Shown here piece after piece: positions 10,036 through 20,152 of a stretch of DNA of 64,000 nucleotides. The stretch's first letter is position 1; the number at the start of each line of letters is the position of its first letter. Position numbers and translations under genes: made by a program. The DNA is from Candidatus Sumerlaea chitinivorans. GTDB lineage: Bacteria; Sumerlaeota; Sumerlaeia; Sumerlaeales; Sumerlaeaceae. The stretch spans positions 2,232,001-2,296,000 of the forward strand of contig CP030759.1 in the NCBI GenBank assembly GCA_003290465.1. Reading direction: 5' to 3'. The notes below the pieces were generated by a model, which searched no databases, was not told the origin of the DNA, and worked only from the letters and a program-made list of their open reading frames with translations.

Positions 10036-10342
10036 GGCCAAACGTCCTTCAGCAGAAAATTGCGGAGGGGAGGCGCAATGAGCCTACCTCCTCAAGCATT
10101 GCTTCTGAGTTCCGTCGGCCAAAAAAAACAGGTGTCAATGCTGAACAAAATCGGACCAGAACCGGCCAAATCCCGACCGTTGGAGGCTTGGGACGTTCAG
10201 AGCAAATGGACTCGGGGTGCTGCGAATCGCCTTTCGTGCGCTACCGCCAAAGGCCACGCTCCCGTGCTGACTTACCAAGTGGGAAGCATCACTCAGGCGG
10301 GACTGCGCTGCAGGCGAGCCATGTCCCCCACTGAGGCTCGGA
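10036..10342. other. intergenic region, nothing convincing seen
   Basis: About 307 bases between the pyrE stop and the acyl-CoA dehydrogenase start, both on the minus strand. It must hold the promoter of the dehydrogenase/ETF-QO operon. I see the GAAGGA box close to that start but no terminator-like hairpin and no credible reading frame. Confidence 0.5.
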
Positions 10343-10936
10343 CTATTTTCGGCTTCCCGGCTTTACGACAGGCTCCCCTTTTGCGCACAGCGGGCACTCG
10401 TGCGGAGGCCACGTGATCGCTTCTGTCCTCAGGTAGGCAGCCACGGGTTCGGGGGGAGCGAAGCGCCCACCCGAGCGATCCACAATGACCGCGTAGCCCA
10501 CGACGTCGGCGCCGGCGGCGCGGGCCAGCTCAGCCACCTCCAGCACACTGCCGCCGGTGGTAATCACGTTTTCAGCGATAAGCACGCGCTCCCCCTCTTC
10601 GAGCCGGAAGCCCCGCCGAAGTTCGAAACGGCCCTCCGGACGCTCCGCAAAGATGTTCCGCACGCCAAGCTGGCGCGCGAGCTCATAGCCAATGAGGATG
10701 CCGCCCAACGCGGGGCTCAGGACCGTGTGCGCTCCCCACACGCGAACCGCCTCCGCCATCGCCTCAGCAATTTGCTCACCCACACGCGGCAGCTCCAGCA
10801 ACCGCGCGCACTGGAAATACTCAGGGCTGTGGAGTCCCGAGCTCAGGAGAAAATGGCCCGACATCAAGGCGCCGCACTCACGCAACAAGCGCAGCGCTTT
10901 CTCCACTGGCACGACTTCTATGCGTTTTCGGTTCAC
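10343..10936 (-). CDS. pyrE: orotate phosphoribosyltransferase
   Basis: Joins orotate and PRPP to give OMP in de novo pyrimidine synthesis. At 197 residues it matches the compact PyrE form. Landmarks are SGLHSPEYFQCARL near the N terminus (orotate contact), LSPALGGILIGYELAR, FAERPEGRFELRRGF (the flexible catalytic loop) and the PRPP-binding VLIAENVITTGGSV. In most relatives that last motif has an acidic pair (ED or DD); here it is E-N. The start is a GTG at 10936 with a short AGGAAAGC leader. The dihydrolipoamide dehydrogenase gene lies upstream on the same strand, 81 nt away. Confidence 0.9.
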   Translation of the reverse strand: MNRKRIEVVPVEKALRLLRECGALMSGHFLLSSGLHSPEYFQCARLLELPRVGEQIAEAMAEAVRVWGAHTVLSPALGGILIGYELARQLGVRNIFAERPEGRFELRRGFRLEEGERVLIAENVITTGGSVLEVAELARAAGADVVGYAVIVDRSGGRFAPPEPVAAYLRTEAITWPPHECPLCAKGEPVVKPGSRK

Positions 10937-11017
10937 GCTTTCCTTCCTATAATTGCCAAAATGGCTGAGGGCGCCGCAACCGCTGACACATGCGACTCCC
11001 AGTTGGTTCGCCGCACC

Positions 11018-12430
11018 CTAAAAGTGGATCACCCGTCCCTCGGCCGCGAGGGCCGCCTCTTTCACGGCCTCGGGTAGTGTCGGATGCGCGTGGCACGTGC
11101 GAGCAAGATCCTCTGCCGTGCCGCCGAACTCCATCGCCACGACAGCCTCCGCGATGAGATCGGAAGCGCGCGGCCCAAAGATGTGCACACCCAATAAGCG
11201 TCCTCGCGGACCTGCAATCACCTTCACAAAGCCGTCGCGCTCGCCCATCGCCTTCGCCCGGCCGTTTGCCGCGAAGGGGAACTTTCCCACCCGCACTTCG
11301 TCGCCATAGCGCTCGCGCGCCTGTTCTTCGGTCAAGCCGACGTATGCCGCCTCGGGCCACGTGTACACAACGCCCGGGATCGCATCATAGTTCACATGTC
11401 CACCCTGCCCAGCCAAAATCTCGGCCCACGCGACGCCCTCTTCTTCGGCCTTGTGCGCCAACATCGGTCCGGCAATGAGGTCTCCAATCGCATAAATGCC
11501 CGGGGCGGTCGTGCGGTAGTGGTCGTCCACCTTCACTCGACGCCGTTCATCGAGCTCGACGCCGGCAGCCTCCAGCCCCAACCCGTCGGTGTACGGACGC
11601 CGCCCTACGGACACCAGTACCTTCGAGCACGCGATGCTTTCGCGTGTGCCATCCGATTTCTCGATCTCGACCACCGCGCCGCCCTCCACCGCGCTTGCGC
11701 TGAGAACTTTCGCGCCCATCTCGAAACGAAAACCGAGTCGCTGCAGGGAGCGAAAGAGCGCATCGCCGACTTCGCGATCCATCATCGGGACGATCTGTGG
11801 CAGCATCTCCACCACTGTCACCTTGGCCCCCAAGCGCCGCCACACGCTGCCCAGCTCAAGGCCAATGAAGCCGGCGCCGACCACCACGAGGTGCTCAGGA
11901 ACTTCCTCAAAGCTCAATGCCTCGGTTGAGCTCACAATCACCGAGCCGTCAAATGGCGCCGTCGGGATCTCGATCGGCACGCTGCCGGTCGCCAGCAGAA
12001 TGGCCTTCGCCGCGGTCAGCTCTTGCTCGCTGCCATCCGTGGAACGAACTCCCACGCGCATCCCGCCTAACAGCCGCCCCACGCCACGCACCACCGTGAC
12101 GCCATTCTTCTTCATCAGGCCGGCAATTCCGCGCGTGAGCTCCTCGACGACTTTGGCCTTGCGCGCCATCATGGTGGGCAAATTGAGCCGGACCTCCCCC
12201 ACTTCGATGCCGTGACTCTTCAGCGATTCCTTCGCATGCCAGAACCACTCGCTTGAATCGAGAAGCGCCTTGCTCGGGATGCAGCCCACGTTCAGACACG
12301 TGCCGCCGAGGGTCGTCTCTTTCTCGATCAATGCCACGCGGAATCCAAGTTGGGCTGCGCGAATTGCAGCCACGTAACCGCCCGGGCCCGCACCGATAAC
12401 AATGACGTCGAAGGGGGTTGTCTCGCTCAT
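11018..12430 (-). CDS. lpdA: dihydrolipoyl dehydrogenase (E3)
   Basis: Flavoprotein that reoxidises dihydrolipoamide with NAD+ for 2-oxoacid dehydrogenase complexes and the glycine cleavage system. All family motifs are present: FAD GAGPGGYVAAIRAAQLG, redox disulfide GGTCLNVGCIPSK, NAD-binding GAGFIGLELGSVWRRLG, second FAD contact YAIGDLIAGPMLAHKAEEEG and the C-terminal catalytic pair in CHAHPTLPEAVKEA. The 470-residue length is standard. GAGG sits 5 nt before the ATG. No E1/E2 genes are nearby. Divergent from the FN3 lipoprotein gene. Confidence 0.95.
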   Translation of the reverse strand: MSETTPFDVIVIGAGPGGYVAAIRAAQLGFRVALIEKETTLGGTCLNVGCIPSKALLDSSEWFWHAKESLKSHGIEVGEVRLNLPTMMARKAKVVEELTRGIAGLMKKNGVTVVRGVGRLLGGMRVGVRSTDGSEQELTAAKAILLATGSVPIEIPTAPFDGSVIVSSTEALSFEEVPEHLVVVGAGFIGLELGSVWRRLGAKVTVVEMLPQIVPMMDREVGDALFRSLQRLGFRFEMGAKVLSASAVEGGAVVEIEKSDGTRESIACSKVLVSVGRRPYTDGLGLEAAGVELDERRRVKVDDHYRTTAPGIYAIGDLIAGPMLAHKAEEEGVAWAEILAGQGGHVNYDAIPGVVYTWPEAAYVGLTEEQARERYGDEVRVGKFPFAANGRAKAMGERDGFVKVIAGPRGRLLGVHIFGPRASDLIAEAVVAMEFGGTAEDLARTCHAHPTLPEAVKEAALAAEGRVIHF

Positions 12431-12790
12431 AGTCGCCTCATCCGAAAAAACATCAAAATCCTTCTTTGGTTACTCAGTTTCTCTTGAACACGGAAAGTCA
12501 GAGCCCAGCCCCGTGGCAAGAAAACTCTTCATTTGGAATCGGGTGAACTTTCCATGGGGATTTTTGAATGGCGCCCCCGAAGAAGCACCGTGCGTCGGGC
12601 TCCGCAGGGTCCAGCCACCACGTTGGACCTGTGATTGTGAATCTTTTTTAGACTGGGGTATGGTTCTTGCCTTTTCCCCAGTTGTGGTGTCTAAAGCATA
12701 TAAATGGACCAGAGTGTGACCGTTTTTCGGACGGCGCACACCTTGTGCCGCATAAGCTGGGTGAAACTGACCGAAAAGGTGGGGTAGACC
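12431..12790. promoter_or_regulatory. divergent intergenic region between lpdA and the FN3 lipoprotein gene
   Basis: 360 bases that must carry promoters for both neighbours. A candidate sigma70-like promoter reading right is TTGCCT (12667-12672), 17 nt, TCTAAA (12690-12695). AAGGTGGGG precedes the ATG at 12791. No convincing gene or terminator. The exact promoter is a weak call. Confidence 0.35.
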
Positions 12791-15646
12791 ATGATGAATA
12801 AACCTGATTCCGAAACTTGCGCAACCTGCCGAACTCCACGCCAAGATCGTGCCCTCTCTACGGGGAGCTGCCGCAATTCGAATGCTGAACGCCCCCACGT
12901 GCTGCGTTGGATCCTGTGGGCAATCGTCGCAGGGGCCTGCGTTGTCGTGCTGTCAGGTTGTTGGGAAAAAGCGGCGCCTCCTGCTGAGCCGACCGCCGCA
13001 GCTCAAGGCGGCAGCGCGCCGCCCCCACCCGAGCCCCTCCGGAACCTGCAGGCGTTTGTCGCAAGCCCGACCGAGGTATTGCTGGCTTGGGACCCACCAA
13101 CCACCGGCGTCACCCACTTGACGATTGAACGAAAAACGGGCACCAGCACGGATTTTGTGACGCTTGTGCCGAAATTGCCCGCAAGCGAACCCGACTACCT
13201 CGACACCGTCGAGCCCGAAACCGAGTATACGTACCGGGTGTTTGCATGGATGGGAGACGTGCGTAGCCCCCAGCCCGCCGGGCCGGTGACCGTGAAAACC
13301 CCACCTCTGCCCCCAGCGCCCCCCGCGTGGATCAAAGCGCAGGCGACGGCTCCCACCCGTGTCGTCGTGACGTGGGGAGAAGCCCCGCGCGCTAAGAAAT
13401 TCGCAGTTTTGCGCACCGACGAAGCAACCCGCGAATTCGTCGTCGTCGAAACCGTCGAGGGCAAACAGACCTTTACGGACGAAAACGTGTCCCCCAAGAC
13501 TCGCTACTGGTACAAAGTCCGGGCAATGAACGACAACCCCGAAACGACCGAATCCAAGACCGTCTCGGTGCGCACTCCGTCGGCGAAACCTGCACCCGAG
13601 CAGGTCCCCACCGCACCGCCCGCCGTCGAGCCGGAGTGGGTCAGTCCTCCGCCACCACCGCCACTCCCCCAACCTGAGATTCGCGACGTCAAGATCACCG
13701 ACGCAGGAGTTCTTCTCCAGTGGCGTGGTCCAACCCGGCGTGGCTACACATACGCCGTCCTGCGCACTTCGCGCCCCAGCCTCTCCTACTTTGTGCTGGA
13801 TTACGTCGAGGGCGCGCTAAGCTACGAGGACCGTCGCGTCAACTGCGGTAGCTCCTACTGGTACAAGGTGCGCCTGTACGCACCCGACGGCCGGTGGACT
13901 GAGAGTGATCCCGTTCAGGTTTACGTTCCGGCCCCGTGGGAAGTGGGCCTGCCGACCTTGCCGCCCATCGTCATCAACCCCCTAGTGGTTGTCGGCACGT
14001 TGCCTCCACCACCACCGCCCTCACATCTTGAGATTACAAACGTCACCGAGGACCGAATCGAACTTCGTTGGCGCCCCGTGCCCTACGCCGAACGCTACTA
14101 CGTCATGCGAAGCGAGCGGCGCGGCGGGCGTGACTTCCACGTCCATGACGTCGTGTATGGGCGGCCACGTTACACCGACCGCGACGTGGAGCCCGACCGT
14201 CAATACTGGTATTTCATCCGCGCGTGGAATCCCAACGGCTACGCCGACAGTGAAATCGTGAGCGCACGGACGGCGCCTTCGTCGCGCCCGACGCCCACGC
14301 CAGCCCCCGAGCCCGAAGCCCCACGCTACGTCCGCGCCACCGCGCTGAGCTCTACGGAAATCAAAATCGAGTGGGGAGAGGCACACAATGCGACCTCGTT
14401 TATGGTTTTGCGAGCGGAGCGCGAGGGTGGCGACTACCTGCCTGTCGAGCGAACGAGCCGATTCTCGGTGGTGGATTCCGGGCTGAGACCAGACCGTACC
14501 TACTTCTACAAAGTGCGCGCGTTCAACGAGACCGGTGCATACGCCGAAAGCCGCACGGTGTCCGCACGCACCTTGCCAGCACCCACGCCGACGCCGTCTC
14601 CATCACCCACTGCTTCGCCAACCCCGACGCCGACGCCGTCGCCTTCGCCTTCACCAACGGCAACGCCCACGCCAACGCCGGCGCCAACCCCATCACCGAC
14701 CGCAACGCCAGAACCCACGGTAACTCCCACGCCAACGGCTTCGCCGAGTCCGACGGAATCGCCGGCGCCGAGCCCAACGCCCGAGCCGTCCCCAACAGCT
14801 ACCCCTACGCCGACACCGACGCCGGAACCCTCGCCAAGTCCCACGCCGACGCGCACCCCACGGCCGCGCCCAACTCCGACGCCCGAGCCTACGCCGGCTC
14901 CTACGGCGACGCCGGAGCCCTCGCCTGTGCCAACAGCGACACCGACTGCAACCCCAGAGCCGACGCCCACAAGCACGCCGACGCCGGAGCCATCTCCGAG
15001 CCCAACCCCAACGCGAACTCCAAGACCGCGGCCGACCATCACTCCGCCACCGGAGCCCACCCCTCCTGAGCCAACAGTCACCCCAACGCGCACGCCTCGG
15101 CCACGTCCAACACGTCCGCCATTCTTGACACCGACGCAGGGGCCATCGCTGACTCCAGTCGCACCCAAAATCCCCATGACCCCTGAGCCGGCCCAGCCCG
15201 TGGAGTCCCCAGCTCCCACGGCCACTGATGCCAGCGAGACCCGCCACCAACCGCGAGAGCGCATAGAGAATCGTTCGAGGACGCTCGAGACGCTGCGCAC
15301 GCGGGAAAGTGTGCGCCCGACCGTTACCTCAACTCGGAAAATCGAGCAGGTGCCCGCGGAACCCACGGTTCGGCCGATCGCGGTAAACGAAGCGACGCCC
15401 GTGCAAGGGACGTCTGGGGTAAACCCCTCGAGGGATCGCCAAGAGCTCTTGCGCACCGTCCGGCAACGGCAATTGGAGCGCGCGACACCCACACCGACTC
15501 CGCCCCCGGGAAGCACAATCCCCGATCGCGTGCGCGCAATCCGCGAACAGCGTGGAGTGCGAACCCCAGCTCAAACGGCCAAGCCAGAAATTCAAGCGAC
15601 CGCAACTCCCTCGCCGACACCTCCATCCGTGGAAACCACGCCGTAG
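12791..15646 (+). CDS. lipoprotein with five FN3-like domains and a long Pro/Thr/Ser linker
   Basis: A 951-residue surface or periplasmic protein of unknown function. A cytosolic start of about 38 residues with a CxxC-like ETCATCRT is followed by a hydrophobic helix ending in the lipobox VVLSGCW. Five FN3-type repeats follow (roughly residues 78-168, 172-262, 295-380, 412-500, 515-602); each has a conserved Trp strand, a (Y/F)xVLR core and a YxYKVRA-type strand. Residues about 603-780 are low-complexity runs of Pro-Thr-Pro-Ser with Arg-Pro-Arg interruptions, a typical extended stalk. The C-terminal 170 residues are Arg/Thr-rich and disordered-looking. AAGGTGGGG supports the start. The downstream gene is a membrane Ser/Thr kinase. 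Confidence 0.75.
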   Translation: MMNKPDSETCATCRTPRQDRALSTGSCRNSNAERPHVLRWILWAIVAGACVVVLSGCWEKAAPPAEPTAAAQGGSAPPPPEPLRNLQAFVASPTEVLLAWDPPTTGVTHLTIERKTGTSTDFVTLVPKLPASEPDYLDTVEPETEYTYRVFAWMGDVRSPQPAGPVTVKTPPLPPAPPAWIKAQATAPTRVVVTWGEAPRAKKFAVLRTDEATREFVVVETVEGKQTFTDENVSPKTRYWYKVRAMNDNPETTESKTVSVRTPSAKPAPEQVPTAPPAVEPEWVSPPPPPPLPQPEIRDVKITDAGVLLQWRGPTRRGYTYAVLRTSRPSLSYFVLDYVEGALSYEDRRVNCGSSYWYKVRLYAPDGRWTESDPVQVYVPAPWEVGLPTLPPIVINPLVVVGTLPPPPPPSHLEITNVTEDRIELRWRPVPYAERYYVMRSERRGGRDFHVHDVVYGRPRYTDRDVEPDRQYWYFIRAWNPNGYADSEIVSARTAPSSRPTPTPAPEPEAPRYVRATALSSTEIKIEWGEAHNATSFMVLRAEREGGDYLPVERTSRFSVVDSGLRPDRTYFYKVRAFNETGAYAESRTVSARTLPAPTPTPSPSPTASPTPTPTPSPSPSPTATPTPTPAPTPSPTATPEPTVTPTPTASPSPTESPAPSPTPEPSPTATPTPTPTPEPSPSPTPTRTPRPRPTPTPEPTPAPTATPEPSPVPTATPTATPEPTPTSTPTPEPSPSPTPTRTPRPRPTITPPPEPTPPEPTVTPTRTPRPRPTRPPFLTPTQGPSLTPVAPKIPMTPEPAQPVESPAPTATDASETRHQPRERIENRSRTLETLRTRESVRPTVTSTRKIEQVPAEPTVRPIAVNEATPVQGTSGVNPSRDRQELLRTVRQRQLERATPTPTPPPGSTIPDRVRAIREQRGVRTPAQTAKPEIQATATPSPTPPSVETTP
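14578..15120 (+). repeat. low-complexity Pro/Thr/Ser-coding repeat tract
   Basis: Short CC(A/G/C)AC(G/C)CC-like words repeat here, encoding alternating Pro with Thr, Ser, Ala or Glu. The same composition leaves long but meaningless open frames on the other strand and frames. Such tracts are prone to length variation between strains. Confidence 0.8.
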
Positions 15647-15759
15647 CTTGTTAGGGCGAGAGGTGCACCGTGGCTGAAAGCGCTCCGCAAGCTTTGGCGC
15701 ACAGTTTACGTTGACGCCTTAGCTGCAGCGTGTGCATACTCTGATTCGGAGAGCTACCG

Positions 15760-17337
15760 ATGACTGAGATGCGGCCGGATTCCGAAAGCGGCGGGCTGAA
15801 AATCGAAACTCGAACCATTGGCCGCTACACGGTAGTGCGTTCGCTCGGACGCGGCGGCATGGGGGAAGTGCTCAAGGCGATTGACCACGTCCACAACCGC
15901 CACGTCGCCCTCAAAGTGCTGGACGCGGAAGCCTATCGCGATCCCGAAGCGCTCCGTCGCTTCGAGCGGGAAGCGCGCAGCGCCATGGCGCTCGATCACC
16001 CAAACATCGCACACATCTACGGCATTGAGCACGACCAACGCGGACGCCCTTTCATCGTCATGGAGTATATCGAAGGTGAACCCCTCGACCGCTTCGCACG
16101 CGGTGGCGTTCAGGTGCCCTTCTCTCAGCTTGTGGACTTTGTCATTCAGGCGGCCAAGGGTCTGCAATGCGCCTACCGCCACTCCATTATCCACCGGGAT
16201 ATCAAGCCCTCGAACCTACTTGTCACGAATGACTTTGTGGTGAAGATCATCGATTTTGGCCTCGCGAAGTCGCTGTGGGATCAGTCGTTTCTCACTGCGA
16301 CGGGGATGGTGGTGGGCACGCCTCGCTACATCCCGCCCGAACAGGCAATGGGCCGCACGGTGGATCATCGCTCGGATATCTATTCGTTGGGCGCAACGTT
16401 CTACGAACTCGTCACGCACCAATGCCCTTTCGATGGCGACACACCCATGGCCATCATGCTCAAGCACATCAACGCCCCGCTCGTGCCCCCCTATATGATC
16501 AACCCGCAGGTGCCCGGCGACATCAGCGAGATCATCTGCCGCATGATGGCCAAGGATCCGAACGAGCGCTATCAGGACTATGAGTCACTTCTCCAAGACC
16601 TTGAGGCAGCAAAGCTCCACCGATTGGCAAAGGAGCGCCGAACACATCCCCAGCATGGTGCCGATGAGACTGTGGCACCCACCGTTCTACTCGACGAGTT
16701 AGCGGAGAGCAACGTGGGCGGCTCGCACGCCCCCACGACAGGGTATCTCTCCGAGGGAATTGTGAACATCGAGCCCAACGAGCTGCCCGAGGCGCCTCCG
16801 CCCTCGCGAGCCCGAATCTACATTCTATCGCTTATCGCGCTTTTTGTCCTTGCGATCGTCGTGGTCACTGCGCTCCGGCAGGTCGAGGACACTCCTGATC
16901 GCCAACCCTCGTGGCTCGCTCTCCGGATCCGTGAGTGGGTCCAAGGGAGCCGCAAAAGCGAGTCGCGTACCGTGGAGGACGTCATCCGCGAGGATAACGA
17001 ACGCATCCAGCAAACGGTTCAGCGGATGGAGGGGCTTGCGGTGCGGGCGCTCGAATATAAACGTCAAAATGCCGGCCGCTTGCCGACCGCACGTGAACTC
17101 GTGCGCGCCGGCGTGATTCAGGAAGCTGATGCCGTGGATGGTTGGGGGCACCCTCTCTTGATCACCTCCGAAGAAGGCGGGAAAATTGTCGCCACTGGGC
17201 GAGATGGGATCGAGCGAACCAGCGATGACTTCGTGCTTCCCCTCATGGGAGGCACACGCATCATCCCGCCCCCGCTCTCCCAGAGCGATGCCGCTATCCT
17301 CGCTCAAGAGCGAGAGGGGCAGAGCGCCAGCAAATAA
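15760..17337 (+). CDS. membrane Ser/Thr protein kinase with pseudopilin-like C-terminal domain
   Basis: Eukaryote-like (PknB-type) kinase. Residues 20-290 are the kinase: Gly loop LGRGGMGEV (29-37), ATP Lys in VALKVL (K52), HRDIKPSN (145-152), IDFGLAKS (164-171) and the activation/P+1 region GTPRYIPPEQ. A single transmembrane helix lies near residues 350-370 (YILSLIALFVLAIVVVTAL). The roughly 155-residue ectodomain ends in a stretch (LPTARELV, DGWGHPLLI, ATGRDGIERTSDDF) very like the C-terminal Ca-binding part of type II secretion pseudopilin GspG. GGAGAG 7 nt before the ATG supports the start. The ectodomain probably senses something at the envelope; the upstream FN3 lipoprotein is a candidate partner by position only. 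Confidence 0.85.
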   Translation: MTEMRPDSESGGLKIETRTIGRYTVVRSLGRGGMGEVLKAIDHVHNRHVALKVLDAEAYRDPEALRRFEREARSAMALDHPNIAHIYGIEHDQRGRPFIVMEYIEGEPLDRFARGGVQVPFSQLVDFVIQAAKGLQCAYRHSIIHRDIKPSNLLVTNDFVVKIIDFGLAKSLWDQSFLTATGMVVGTPRYIPPEQAMGRTVDHRSDIYSLGATFYELVTHQCPFDGDTPMAIMLKHINAPLVPPYMINPQVPGDISEIICRMMAKDPNERYQDYESLLQDLEAAKLHRLAKERRTHPQHGADETVAPTVLLDELAESNVGGSHAPTTGYLSEGIVNIEPNELPEAPPPSRARIYILSLIALFVLAIVVVTALRQVEDTPDRQPSWLALRIREWVQGSRKSESRTVEDVIREDNERIQQTVQRMEGLAVRALEYKRQNAGRLPTARELVRAGVIQEADAVDGWGHPLLITSEEGGKIVATGRDGIERTSDDFVLPLMGGTRIIPPPLSQSDAAILAQEREGQSASK

Positions 17338-17365
17338 CGCATCTCCCCCGTTTTCCACTTTCCCC

Positions 17366-18817
17366 TCACTCCTTGCGCCTGAGCACCACCATCTCGAATC
17401 CATCCCACTGCGGAAAGTGGGGCCATGTACGCACAAAACCGTCTGGAGAAGTGAGACGCTGGAGAAGTTGGGCTATTGGGGCGTCTGGCTCGCCTCTCGC
17501 GGCCGCTTCGGTCGCAACCGACCGAATCCCAACCGATTCTTGCGCACGTTCCGCCGACGGCGGCGCCACCGCAAATTCGGGATGACGCTCCAGAAACCTT
17601 AGGACGACCTCCGCATTTTCAGTATCCATGGGCGAGCACGTAGCATAGACCATCCTGCCACCGGGCCCCACCAAGCGGGCAGCCAGATCGAGGACCTCCT
17701 CTTGCACACGCGCAAACCGCGCCAAATGGGCGGGCGTGATCCGCCAGCGGATCTCCGGGTGACGCCGAATTGTCCCCAAGGCCGAACACGGCGCATCCAC
17801 GAGCACAGCGTCGAACGCTTGCGCCTGCTGCTCCGCCACTGCCCGCACTCGCTCATAGTCCCAGATTTCCACATTCGGGGAGCCTAACCGCGCCACGTTC
17901 TCGCGAACAAGCTCCAGCCGCTCCGCGTCCTGATCCGTAGCCACGACCTGCACCTGCCCGCCCGCAAGCTCGGCCAAATGGGTCGTCTTCCCCCCGGGCG
18001 CGGCGCAAAGGTCGAGAATGCGCTCACCCGCTTGCGGCATCACCACGTGGGCAACGAACTGGCTCGCACAATCCTGAACATAGAAGAATCCATCCCGGAA
18101 TTCGGGGGTCGCCACTGCGCGCGAAATCAGCGAGGGATCCGGAAGAACAACCGCCGACGGTAGCTCCGGGCAAGGACTCGCCTGAATCTGGTGACGTTGC
18201 AGTCGCTCGATAAGCTCACGCGCTGAACATTTCAGAATGTTGACCCGCAGCGTGGTCACCGGTTCGTCTCCGAGCGTCGCGAGCAACTCGCGCGTGGGCG
18301 CCTCCCCATACTTGCGCAGGAAAAGCCGCACAAGGAACTCTGGGACAGACCACCGCGCGGATAAGTAGCGAACTGGGTCGCGTGCCTCCGGTTCGCGCGG
18401 CTGCTCCTGCGACACGATCTTCCGCGCCACCGCGTTCAGAAATCGCAACTCGCCCTCTCTCAGCCGAAAAACTCGCCGTCCAAGCTCCACCGTTTCATGG
18501 ACAATTGCGTGGGGCGGGATGCGATCAAACAAAAACCGTTGGGCTGCCGCCAACCGCAGCAACACCCGCACTGGCGGTTTAACTTGGGTTGGCGCAATGC
18601 GCAAGAATGGTCTATACTGCACGTCGAGGTACGAGGCGTATCGAAGGACAGCCAAAGCAAGCGCCGCCGCGAGCCGACGGTCCCGGTCGTCGAGCCCTAA
18701 GCGTGTGGCCTGATGGTCGAGAAGGGCTTGCAGCTCACGGTCGGGAGCTTCCGCCAGCTCCAGCAGAATCAAACAGGCGGCGGTGCGGCCGGGCGAAATC
18801 CCGTGTAGATCATTCAT
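17366..18817 (-). CDS. rsmB: 16S rRNA (cytosine-C5)-methyltransferase RsmB
   Basis: SAM-dependent m5C methylation of 16S rRNA (position 967 in E. coli numbering). Residues 1-140 form the NusB-like RNA-binding domain (LILLELAEAPDRELQALLDH, VLRYASYLD). The Rossmann methyltransferase follows with SAM motif I DLCAAPGGKTTHLAEL, motif IV VDAPCSALGTIRRHPEIRW including the PC Cys, and the catalytic-loop YATCSP with the second Cys. The frame opens at 18835, but AAGG lies 8 nt before the ATG at 18817 (MNDLHG), so I prefer that start, giving 483 residues. Convergent with the kinase gene, only 28 nt apart. Confidence 0.9.
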   Translation of the reverse strand: MNDLHGISPGRTAACLILLELAEAPDRELQALLDHQATRLGLDDRDRRLAAALALAVLRYASYLDVQYRPFLRIAPTQVKPPVRVLLRLAAAQRFLFDRIPPHAIVHETVELGRRVFRLREGELRFLNAVARKIVSQEQPREPEARDPVRYLSARWSVPEFLVRLFLRKYGEAPTRELLATLGDEPVTTLRVNILKCSARELIERLQRHQIQASPCPELPSAVVLPDPSLISRAVATPEFRDGFFYVQDCASQFVAHVVMPQAGERILDLCAAPGGKTTHLAELAGGQVQVVATDQDAERLELVRENVARLGSPNVEIWDYERVRAVAEQQAQAFDAVLVDAPCSALGTIRRHPEIRWRITPAHLARFARVQEEVLDLAARLVGPGGRMVYATCSPMDTENAEVVLRFLERHPEFAVAPPSAERAQESVGIRSVATEAAARGEPDAPIAQLLQRLTSPDGFVRTWPHFPQWDGFEMVVLRRKE

Positions 18818-18964
18818 GCTGCTTGCCTTGCGCATTCATTTTGGTGCGTCTCGATCTCTAAATCACGACTTTGCGCTTGCACTCAAAAGTTCAAACTGTG
18901 AAAAAATTTCACTAAGAATCCATTCGCGGTGGTAAATGGATTCTGTCGCGTCGGAGGTTTAACC

Positions 18965-20074
18965 ATGTCATTTTTACGAAATCCAATTTATCTGACGCGG
19001 CTCTTCTTTGTGCTGATCACCACACTGGTCGGCTACTGGGTTGGCCGCGTACAAGTTCCAAGCCGCGGCCTCGACTATTCCATCGTTGCCTTTTGCTTAG
19101 CCAACATCTTGGTCCTTGTCGAGGTCTCCACCAACCTTATTTCTTCGAAGAAGATTCTCGTCTCGGCGGTGGGACTGCTTTTTGGTCTCGTCATTGCGTG
19201 GTTCATTTATCCAACCATCCCCCCCAGCATCTTCGGCACCGATATCGAGCTCGGTCAGCTGCAAGCACGCATTTTGTGCAATTTGATATTTGGCTACCTT
19301 GGCATTATCCTGGCGGTGAAGCATGCCAACCGCTTTAGCTTCTCGCGGCTGAACTTCATCATGGCGTCGCCGAGCGAAATTGCCCGCATCCTCGACACGA
19401 GCGTCATCGTAGATGGCCGTATCAAGGAGCTCATTGCTTCGAATTTCCTTCAAGGCAACTTCCTCGTTCCGGAATTCGTACTGGATGAACTCCAGCGCAT
19501 TGCCGATTCCGCGGACCCGAAGAAGCGCGCGCGGGGGCGTCGCGGCCTTGATATGCTCGACGAGATCAAAGACGTCACGCCCCGGCTCGCGATCTGGGAA
19601 AAGGACTATCCCGATATCAAGGACGTGGACCACAAACTCATTGCATTGGCGAAGGAAATCGGCGGTGAGCTCGTGACCAACGATTACAACCTCCAAAAAG
19701 TCGCCCAGCTCCACAAGGTGCGTGTCCTCAACATCAATGAGCTCGCGAACCTGCTCAAGCCGTCGGTCTTCGTGGGTGAAACCCTCACCCTCTTTATTTC
19801 TCGCGAAGGTAAGGAGCCACACCAAGGTGTCGGCTATTTGGAGGACGGCACGATGGTGGTGGTTGAGGAAGGGCGCTCCAAGATCGGCACCGAGGTGGAA
19901 CTCATCGTGACCAGCATCCTGCAGACGCCTGCTGGCCGGATGGTCTTCGCCAAGCTTGCCGATCAGCCGCAGACCCCCGTGGACCTACGCGCAGTGCGCA
20001 ACTCGCGTCCCGTGGCGCCGCAAACTCCACCTGCCTCCCCCTCGCCACGGGTTGCGGATCGAGTCGAAGAATAG
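18965..20074 (+). CDS. PIN-TRAM domain membrane protein (YacL-like)
   Basis: Resembles Bacillus YacL: four N-terminal transmembrane helices (about residues 8-110), then a PIN ribonuclease-fold domain (ILDTSVIVDGRIKELI, acidic residues continuing in ELVTNDYNL) and a C-terminal TRAM RNA-binding domain (GETLTLFISREGKEPHQGVG then GTEVELIVTSILQT). Function in the family is poorly defined; nuclease activity is predicted from the PIN acidic residues. An upstream ATG at 18929 exists, but the ATG at 18965 is preceded by GGAGG at 7 nt and gives the normal N terminus MSFLRNPIYL. Divergent from rsmB. Confidence 0.85.
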   Translation: MSFLRNPIYLTRLFFVLITTLVGYWVGRVQVPSRGLDYSIVAFCLANILVLVEVSTNLISSKKILVSAVGLLFGLVIAWFIYPTIPPSIFGTDIELGQLQARILCNLIFGYLGIILAVKHANRFSFSRLNFIMASPSEIARILDTSVIVDGRIKELIASNFLQGNFLVPEFVLDELQRIADSADPKKRARGRRGLDMLDEIKDVTPRLAIWEKDYPDIKDVDHKLIALAKEIGGELVTNDYNLQKVAQLHKVRVLNINELANLLKPSVFVGETLTLFISREGKEPHQGVGYLEDGTMVVVEEGRSKIGTEVELIVTSILQTPAGRMVFAKLADQPQTPVDLRAVRNSRPVAPQTPPASPSPRVADRVEE

Positions 20075-20152
20075 GACCAACGAGGTCCTGTATTTTCTCC
20101 ATCGAGTGGTCCGTGGGACCACCACATCTTACTCTTGAAAACGAGACCAGCC

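Noticed and set aside
14506-15516. 336-residue open frame on the minus strand inside the FN3 gene
   Set aside because: Its Val/Gly alternation is the mirror of the Pro/Thr/Ser tract; no start signal. Shadow of the plus-strand gene.
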